Source: Microcystis aeruginosa FD4 (lineage in GTDB: Bacteria > Cyanobacteriota > Cyanobacteriia > Cyanobacteriales > Microcystaceae). Taken from it: a stretch of 64,000 nucleotides of DNA. The stretch is from assembly GCF_009792235.1 (NCBI RefSeq), contig NZ_CP046973.1, forward strand, positions 5,146,001-5,210,000, written 5' to 3'. The notes beneath the pieces were generated by a model. It ran no database searches and was not told the origin of the DNA. It was given only the letters and a program-made list of their open reading frames with translations. Positions within the stretch are counted from its first letter, which is position 1. Each line of letters starts with the position of its first letter. Position numbers and translations under genes: made by a program. This document shows positions 59,575 through 64,000 of this stretch, piece by piece.

Positions 59575-59629
59575 AAATTGTTGACAGTTTATAGGGATGT
59601 CTTGATCCTATCTCATTTCTATAGGACTT

Positions 59630-59812
59630 TGATAATGACACGTGCGATCGCTATTCCCGAAAAATTGACTCTCCCAAAATGATCGCACTTTCAAAATCCA
59701 CAATGATCGCATTTCAAAAGTGAAAGTAATCGCACTAATAACAATCAAAGAGATCGCAGTTTGGTAGGTTGGGTTGAGGCACGAAACCCAACGCCAGTCG
59801 AGTAAACACCAG
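59630..59812. repeat. HIP1-rich spacer S4 ending in a REP arm
   Basis: GCGATCGCTATTCCCGAAAAATTG, then AAAATGATCGCACTTTCAAA, and from 59762 GTAGGTTGGGTTGAGGCACGAAACCCAACG. The last part is the upstream REP of the RAYT gene. Confidence 0.65.
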
Positions 59813-59836
59813 TCCAATAAATGTTATTCTAATTTT

Positions 59837-60403
59837 ATGCAATATCGTAGGGCAAAAACACCAGGAGCAACTTATTTTTTTACGTTGGTGACATACAATC
59901 GCCACAAAATTTTGTGTGAACCTGAAAATGTGGATTTACTACGAAATGCTTTTAAATATGTCATGCGACAACATCATTTTAAGATTGATGCTATTGTCAT
60001 TTTACCAGATCCCATTCATGCTCTTTGGACATTGCCTGAAACAGATGCAGATTTTTCAACTCGTTGGCGATTAATTAAAAGTTATTTTAGCCGTCAATGT
60101 CATCCTCAATATCAGGGTAAAATTTCAACATCTCGACAACATAAAAAAGAAAAGGCCATTTGGCAACGCCGATTTTGGGAGCATCAAGTTCGAGATGGTC
60201 GCCAAGGGCGCGCCTACGGCGATCGAGATTTTGTTAATCATATCGAATACATTCATTATAATCCCGTGCATCATGGATTAGTAAAAGCTCCGAAAGATTG
60301 GCAATATTCTAGTTTTCATCGTTATGTTGAAGAAGGAATTTATGATCAGATGTGGGGGGCTTCAGAAAGGCTGATCTTTGATAGTAATATTGGTATGGAA
60401 TAA
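59837..60403 (+). CDS. REP-associated tyrosine transposase (RAYT) with a changed HUH motif
   Basis: ATG 59837 (MQYRRAKTPGATYFFTLVTY) is the family start; the upstream in-frame ATG lies in REP sequence. The 188-residue protein matches RAYTs: FRRMILPDH-like ILPDPIHALWTLPETDADFS, then QRRFWEHQVRD and the Tyr-containing EYIHYNPVHHGLVKAP. The first His of the HUH pair is a Pro (PIH at 59-61, coded CCC, where CAC would give His). Catalysis is probably impaired. Flanking REP palindromes on both sides fit a RAYT-REP system. It is the only plus-strand gene in the island. Confidence 0.85.
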   Translation: MQYRRAKTPGATYFFTLVTYNRHKILCEPENVDLLRNAFKYVMRQHHFKIDAIVILPDPIHALWTLPETDADFSTRWRLIKSYFSRQCHPQYQGKISTSRQHKKEKAIWQRRFWEHQVRDGRQGRAYGDRDFVNHIEYIHYNPVHHGLVKAPKDWQYSSFHRYVEEGIYDQMWGASERLIFDSNIGME

Positions 60404-60406
60404 AAT

Positions 60407-60587
60407 GTAGGTTGGGTTAAACAAAGTGAAACCCAACAAGTTAAGGTAAGAAATAAAGGCAATGTTGGGTTTCGTCACTAATATCGGTATGGAATAAAAT
60501 GTAGGTTGGGTTGAACGAAGTGAAACCCAAAAAATTAAGGTAAGAAATAAAGGCAATGTTGGGTTTCGTTACCTCAACCCAACCTAC
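60407..60587. repeat. Tandem REP palindromes after RAYT
   Basis: Two copies of an ~84-bp unit: GTAGGTTGGGTTRAACRAAG then TGAAACCCAA, AATAAAGGCAATGTTGGGTT and TCGT. The second copy starts with a duplicate of the RAYT gene's final codons (TAATATCGGTATGGAATAAAATG). Confidence 0.85.
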
Positions 60588-60935
60588 CAGATCAGCGATC
60601 GCACTTTGATTTTCATTGGTTAAGGTATTTAAAAATTACTTTCCTTATTATACGGTAGTTGATCTCTGCCTTCCCCGCCCAAGCAGCGATCGCACTTAAT
60701 CAACGAAATGACAGGATCGCACTCTCCCAAAATAATCGCACTTTCAAAAGCCAAAACAATCGCCCTTGGCGTTCCTATCCCAAGCAATGGTAGTTTCAAA
60801 CCTTAATCAACAAGATACCAGCGATCGCACTTTCAAAGGCCAAAATGATCGCAATTTTAAAGTTTAATCAACAAGATGACGGTGTTGCCGAAGGCCCTGC
60901 GTTCTCGAAGAGCGGCGAAGCCTAGCAGACCACAC
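60588..60935. repeat. HIP1-rich spacer S5
   Basis: Repeated GATCGCACTTTCAAAAGCC units and CGTTCCTATCCCAAGCAATG followed by GTAGTTTCAAACCTTAATCA. 60885-60925 is a different GC-rich repeat (TGCCGAAGGCCCTGCGTTCT). Non-coding. Confidence 0.65.
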
Positions 60936-60940
60936 TAATT

Positions 60941-61282
60941 TTATTTTCTTAGCCAATTGATTAAAAGATTTTTAATACGTATTAGTCTTTCTGGTGAGAT
61001 ATTTCCTAAACGTGCATTGATTACAGATGATTCGACACTTGTTAATCGTCCTAGCCGAATTAAAGAAGCCACTTTAAGTCCAGTAGTAATATAGTCAGAA
61101 TCTGAGGTATTAATAATTTCGTCAAATCCTAGAGTAGCTTGATGGAGACGAGAAGAAATTAAAGCAAGTAATAAATCACGATGGCGACTTGGTGAAATAG
61201 CAATAATTAAAGCTGGACGTAGTTTTCCTGATTTCAAGTCTGCTTGAGGAAAACGAATTAGAACAATATCACCTAGTTTCAT
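60941..61282 (-). CDS. MazF/PemK-type toxin
   Basis: The 113-residue protein reads MKLGDIVLIRFPQADLKSGK, then LRPALIIAISPSRHRDLLLA (the RPALII strand) and SLIRLGRLTSVESSVINARL, the PemK/MazF beta-barrel ribonuclease. The frame is intact. ATG overlaps the antitoxin stop by ATGA (61279-61282). Confidence 0.82.
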   Translation of the reverse strand: MKLGDIVLIRFPQADLKSGKLRPALIIAISPSRHRDLLLALISSRLHQATLGFDEIINTSDSDYITTGLKVASLIRLGRLTSVESSVINARLGNISPERLIRIKNLLINWLRK

Positions 61283-61512
61283 GGTTGGTAAATTTCTTGA
61301 GCATCCCCTAGGGAATATTCAATTTCATCTCCTTCTTTGAAAAATTGCTCTAATGAAAATTTTTGCCAGTCTTCATCTTGCCAATTAGTATATTCTGAAA
61401 TGTTGTTTGGCTCAGGGGAAATTAATCGGGTAAAGTTGGCAATTTTTTCAACAATGTCATCAGGTAATCGGTCAATCTGTTGGTGAAGTTCTTCACGAAT
61501 TGTAGCAGACAT
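61279..61512 (-). CDS. Antitoxin of the MazF/PemK pair
   Basis: The 77-residue protein begins MSATIREELHQQIDRLPDDI and continues VEKIANFTRLISP, then acidic and aromatic residues (EYTNWQDEDWQKFSLEQFFK). The N-terminal helix resembles DUF2281-type antitoxins. It is coupled to the toxin by ATGA. Confidence 0.72.
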   Translation of the reverse strand: MSATIREELHQQIDRLPDDIVEKIANFTRLISPEPNNISEYTNWQDEDWQKFSLEQFFKEGDEIEYSLGDAQEIYQP

Positions 61513-61592
61513 AAGTTAAATTATTTGATTAAGGTGTAGAATGGATATTATTGATTATAACTCAGATATTGGGTGGTAATCTGGGAAAAAGT

Positions 61593-61712
61593 AATGTTGG
61601 GTTTCGTCACCTCAACCCAACCTACCAGATCATGCGATCGCACTTTTAAGTCAAGACGGCAATTAGCGATCCCCACCCCTCATCAAAAAGCGATCGCCAT
61701 TCCCCAAAAATT
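61593..61712. repeat. REP fragment and HIP1-rich spacer S6
   Basis: TGTTGGGTTTCGTCACCTCAACCCAACCTAC forms one REP arm. GCGATCGC and TCATCAAAAAGCGATCGCCATTCCCCAAAAATTGCTC follow, which belong to the island spacer family. Confidence 0.6.
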
Positions 61713-61715
61713 GCT

Positions 61716-61937
61716 CTATACAGTGCTTAATGCTTTGATTTTCGCTATCTCTGTTTCTAAGTTGGGAAGTTTTTGATTATATTTTTGGGCTGTTTCTAAC
61801 CATAAATCTTTTACCATCAGTAATTCTTCTAGGGTTTCTTCTAAGGTTTCACCCTGAGCCAAACAGCCAGATAGTGCTGGAATTTCAGCGACAAAACCGC
61901 CTTCTTCACAGGGATAAATAATAATTGGATAATTCAT
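61716..61937 (-). CDS. hicB: HicB-type antitoxin, intact
   Basis: The 73-residue protein reads MNYPIIIYPCEEGGFVAEIP, then ALSGCLAQGETLEETLEELL and MVKDLWLETAQKYNQKLP, a HicB fold. It follows hicA by 2 bp, in the order hicA-hicB. The C-terminus ends with 12 extra residues (EIAKIKALSTV). Confidence 0.8.
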   Translation of the reverse strand: MNYPIIIYPCEEGGFVAEIPALSGCLAQGETLEETLEELLMVKDLWLETAQKYNQKLPNLETEIAKIKALSTV

Positions 61938-61939
61938 CT

Positions 61940-62167
61940 TTAGTTGTCTCCGATAATTTCAAGGACTCGACGAATATAAACAGATTTTACTTTTTTATTA
62001 TGAACAGGTATGACCAAAATAATATCATTTCTTTTAAAAATGTGATGGCTACCTGTAATTCGATCAAGGGAAAACCCTTCTAATTCTAGCAGTTTACAAA
62101 TATCGTTGAATCTTGCGTTATTAGGACTATTCTTTAGTAGTTCTAGTAGTTTATCCCTTTTAGACAC
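61940..62167 (-). CDS. hicA: HicA-type toxin, intact
   Basis: The 75-residue protein reads MSKRDKLLELLKNSPNNARF, then NDICKLLELEGFSLDRITGS and HHIFKRNDIILVIPVHN. The active His lies in GSHHIF. Together with hicB two bases downstream it makes an intact pair. Confidence 0.8.
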   Translation of the reverse strand: MSKRDKLLELLKNSPNNARFNDICKLLELEGFSLDRITGSHHIFKRNDIILVIPVHNKKVKSVYIRRVLEIIGDN

Positions 62168-62371
62168 GAGTGAATGCCATTCAACAATGAGCTTGAGCAG
62201 AAATCCATTTTAACCCAAGATGATCGCTATTTTCCCCTCCTCATCCCCAAGAAGCGATCGCCATTTGCGTTCCTATCCCAAGCAATGGCAATTTTAAAGT
62301 TTAATCAACAAGATAACAGCGATCGCAATACAAGATCGGCAATCATAGTTCAATTCCATTGATCCAAATTT
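62168..62371. repeat. HIP1-rich spacer S7
   Basis: GATCGCTATTTTCCCCTCCT, CAAGAAGCGATCGCCATTTG and CGTTCCTATCCCAAGCAATG, followed by GCAATTTTAAAGTTTAATCA. A member of the island spacer family. Non-coding. Confidence 0.65.
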
Positions 62372-62372
62372 C

Positions 62373-62588
62373 CTACTCGCTTATATCAACTTCATCATTC
62401 CAAATGATTCCGCTCCCTGATGGATCAAGTTGAAAGTTTTTAAAGAAAGCATAGTTTTTAAGGGAAGAAAACATCGTTTTTTCTAGTAGATTTTCACAGT
62501 TATATTTTCTAGCTTGATGATTAGAAAAATGCACCAATAGAGTATAATTTTCAATGATTTCGGCTGATGTTATTTTGGGGTAAAGCAT
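62373..62588 (-). CDS. DUF2442 protein
   Basis: The 71-residue protein reads MLYPKITSAEIIENYTLLVH, then FSNHQARKYNCENLLEKTMF and DPSGSGIIWNDEVDISE, the DUF2442 pattern (NYTLLVxFSN...GxGIxWNDEVDIS). It follows DUF4160 by 4 bp and is its usual partner. The pair is TA-like, but the activity is not established. Confidence 0.82.
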   Translation of the reverse strand: MLYPKITSAEIIENYTLLVHFSNHQARKYNCENLLEKTMFSSLKNYAFFKNFQLDPSGSGIIWNDEVDISE

Positions 62589-62592
62589 TGTT

Positions 62593-62841
62593 TTATTTCA
62601 AAGGTGGTAATTTATTAAATTCTTGAGTGTTCCACATTTTCAATAATTCTGGTTGATAGATTGTTGCCCATTCTACAACCATTTTTGTGGCTCTATTAGG
62701 TAAGTCTCCTTCAATGATTTCTAAGGTTTCCAGATTAAATAGGGCGTTATATTCTTCATAAATCGCATGAAAATGGGGAGGTGGATAATCGGCAAAAAAG
62801 AGTTTAATGATAATTCCATAAAATCGAGTAATTTCTGGCAT
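62593..62841 (-). CDS. DUF4160 protein
   Basis: I start at ATG 62841 (MPEITRFYGIIIKLFFADYP); an upstream start at 62874 adds Ser/Lys-rich residues. The 82-residue protein continues PPHFHAIYEEYNALFNLETL, then EIIEGDLPNRATKMVVEWAT, the DUF4160 signature, where HFHA is the most conserved. It is coupled to DUF2442. Confidence 0.82.
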   Translation of the reverse strand: MPEITRFYGIIIKLFFADYPPPHFHAIYEEYNALFNLETLEIIEGDLPNRATKMVVEWATIYQPELLKMWNTQEFNKLPPLK

Positions 62842-62874
62842 AAATCTATTTTTAGAAGTCTTTCTTGATGACAA

Positions 62875-63050
62875 AAATATTATAACAAAGCTTGTTGGGT
62901 TTTGTTACCTCCACCTAAACGACAAGATCAGCGATCTGCTACGCAGTGCCTTCGGCATCGCCCCTCCTCATCCCCAAGAAACGATCGCCCCTTCCCATAA
63001 TCAAACAGCGATCGCCAACTCCGAAACCTTGCTAACATAATAAAAAATCA
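62875..63050. repeat. REP fragment and HIP1-rich spacer S8
   Basis: TTGTTGGGTTTTGTTACCTC is a REP arm. CTACGCAGTGCCTTCGGCAT and two GATCGCC units follow, as in the other spacers. Non-coding. Confidence 0.5.
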
Positions 63051-63053
63051 TAT

Positions 63054-63338
63054 TCAATAAACCTCATCGTGAGTTCCAATATCAATTAGGTTGATCTCTT
63101 CTTCTTGGGTTTCAGGGTTTGATTCAAAATTGAAAATAATTCGACAATCATATTCAACAGAAAAAGCCCAAGCACCTGACAGTTTCCCCTTTAGTTTATG
63201 GGTGCGTAATATTGGATTATAGGGATCGTCAGCGAGTAGTCTCAATTTGGTTTCTATTTTTGATTTTAAGTCGGGTTGTCGTTTAATCCTTGTTTTGAAA
63301 GCGCGTTTAAATGATTGGCTAAAAACCAAGTTAATCAT
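63054..63338 (-). CDS. YafQ/RelE-type toxin
   Basis: The 94-residue protein reads MINLVFSQSFKRAFKTRIKR, then LLADDPYNPILRTHKLKGKL and SGAWAFSVEYDCRIIFNFES, with INLIDIGTHDEVY at the end, the YafQ/RelE mRNA interferase fold. The frame is intact and overlaps the antitoxin stop by 8 bp. Confidence 0.8.
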   Translation of the reverse strand: MINLVFSQSFKRAFKTRIKRQPDLKSKIETKLRLLADDPYNPILRTHKLKGKLSGAWAFSVEYDCRIIFNFESNPETQEEEINLIDIGTHDEVY

Positions 63339-63549
63339 TGTTTAGTTCGGCAATAATGGAATCAACATCTCCTCGAAAAACATTACCATTTTGATAGTCT
63401 TGTCGAGCTTGAGAAATATTTTGAGCAATTTGTTCTCGTCTTTTTTCGATTTGCCGATGTTTAACAATATTGATCAAGTCATCTTGTTCATCAAAAGAGA
63501 GATAGTCAATCATTTCTAAGATTTGACTAAATTGCATTGTTGGCGGCAT
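63331..63549 (-). CDS. Antitoxin of the YafQ/RelE pair
   Basis: ATG 63549 is preceded by AAAGGGGAAAG; a frame opening at TTG 63570 has no such signal. The 72-residue protein reads MPPTMQFSQILEMIDYLSFD, then EQDDLINIVKHRQIEKRREQ and SQARQDYQNG, a helical antitoxin with a charged C-terminal linker. It is coupled to the toxin. Confidence 0.75.
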   Translation of the reverse strand: MPPTMQFSQILEMIDYLSFDEQDDLINIVKHRQIEKRREQIAQNISQARQDYQNGNVFRGDVDSIIAELNND

Positions 63550-63599
63550 TGTTACTTTCCCCTTTTTCAATACAGACTTCTATTTTACTCTGCTTGGGC

Positions 63600-64000
63600 A
63601 ATAATCACATCTGCGATCGCCAATTGCTGACAACTTTCCAACTCACAAAGAGAGATCGCCCCTCCTCATCCCCAAAAAACGATCGCCCCTCCTCATTCCC
63701 AAGAAACGATCGCCTCTCCTTATCCCCAAAAAGCGATCACCCTCTGCATTCCTATCCCAAGCAATGGCAATTTTAAAGTTTAATCAATAAGATAACAGGA
63801 TCGCCCTTTGCATTCCTATCCCAAGCAATGGCAATTTTAAAGTTTAATCAACAAAATAACAGGATCGCCCTTTGCATTCCTATCCCAAGCAATGACAATT
63901 TTAAAGTTTAATCAACAAGATAACAGCGATCGCACGGTAGCACGGTAGGATGTGTTAGCGTAACGTAACGCAGAATAATTACAAATTCATCATGATTAAA
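63600..64000. repeat. HIP1-rich spacer S9 with 26-bp and 64-bp tandem repeats
   Basis: 63653-63740 holds three or four copies of a 26-bp unit (GATCGCCCCTCCTCATCCCC plus AAAAAC). 63745-63935 holds three tandem copies of a ~64-bp unit (GATCGCCCTTTGCATTCCTA, then TCCCAAGCAATGGCAATTTT and AAAGTTTAATCAACAAAATA). The last 40 bp (GTAGGATGTGTTAGCGTAACG) is a REP-like arm. No gene. Confidence 0.75.

Overview
The window looks like chromosomal DNA of a bloom-forming unicellular cyanobacterium, most likely Microcystis (aeruginosa group). Seen directly: psbI, ycf34, several cyanobacterium-restricted families (DUF3769, DUF2854, DUF3318, GUN4), very frequent GCGATCGC (HIP1) octamers, and moderate-to-low GC. 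The genus is an inference from dense insertion sequences, short palindromic repeats, toxin-antitoxin (TA) genes and bidirectional hydrogenase genes. No rRNA, tRNA, CRISPR array or prophage was recognised.

Layout. 0-15 kb is mostly core: a DegT aminotransferase tail, a possible double-glycine peptide, an MscS channel, a glutamate decarboxylase gene with one in-frame stop, DUF1345, a small secreted protein, psbI, an LptD/OstA-like DUF3769 protein, an MmeI-like fused restriction-modification enzyme, ycf34, a CCA-adding-type enzyme, a nitrilase-family amidase and an MtnX-like phosphatase. 15-22 kb is accessory: a GC-rich CLC channel gene that looks foreign, a decayed IS200/IS605-type element, copy A of a 1.56-kb inverted duplication and a decayed IS4-type element. 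22-33 kb holds a solute-binding lipoprotein/MscS pair, a two-gene envelope operon ending in a coiled-coil outer-membrane barrel, an intact tnpB carrying repeat insertions, a DUF1400 hydrolase, DUF2854 and a TSUP transporter. 33-37 kb is a partial hydrogenase cluster: hcp, hoxU, two unknown genes, hoxY, with no hoxE, hoxF or hoxH.

37-44 kb holds two TA modules whose toxins are broken by palindromic insertions, bracketed by copies of the 3' end of a TPR gene. Next come the TPR gene, a P-loop ATPase, copy B of the inverted duplication and a decayed IS630. 45-56 kb is again mostly core or regulatory: a Ser/Thr kinase-GUN4 fusion, an RsbW-like kinase overlapping a STAS-sugar transferase fusion, DUF3318, an RNase D-like exonuclease, a double-CAP lipoprotein, trpB and a frameshifted GH57/DUF3536 gene.

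56-64 kb is a dense island of seven or eight TA or TA-like gene pairs, all on the minus strand, separated by related HIP1-rich spacers, with one RAYT (REP-associated transposase) gene and its REP palindromes. The island and the 37-39 kb block are the most unusual part of the window. Three toxin genes are interrupted by palindromic elements while their antitoxins stay open. Across the window at least six single in-frame stop codons interrupt otherwise uninterrupted frames, which points to ongoing gene decay, read-through, or sequence errors.
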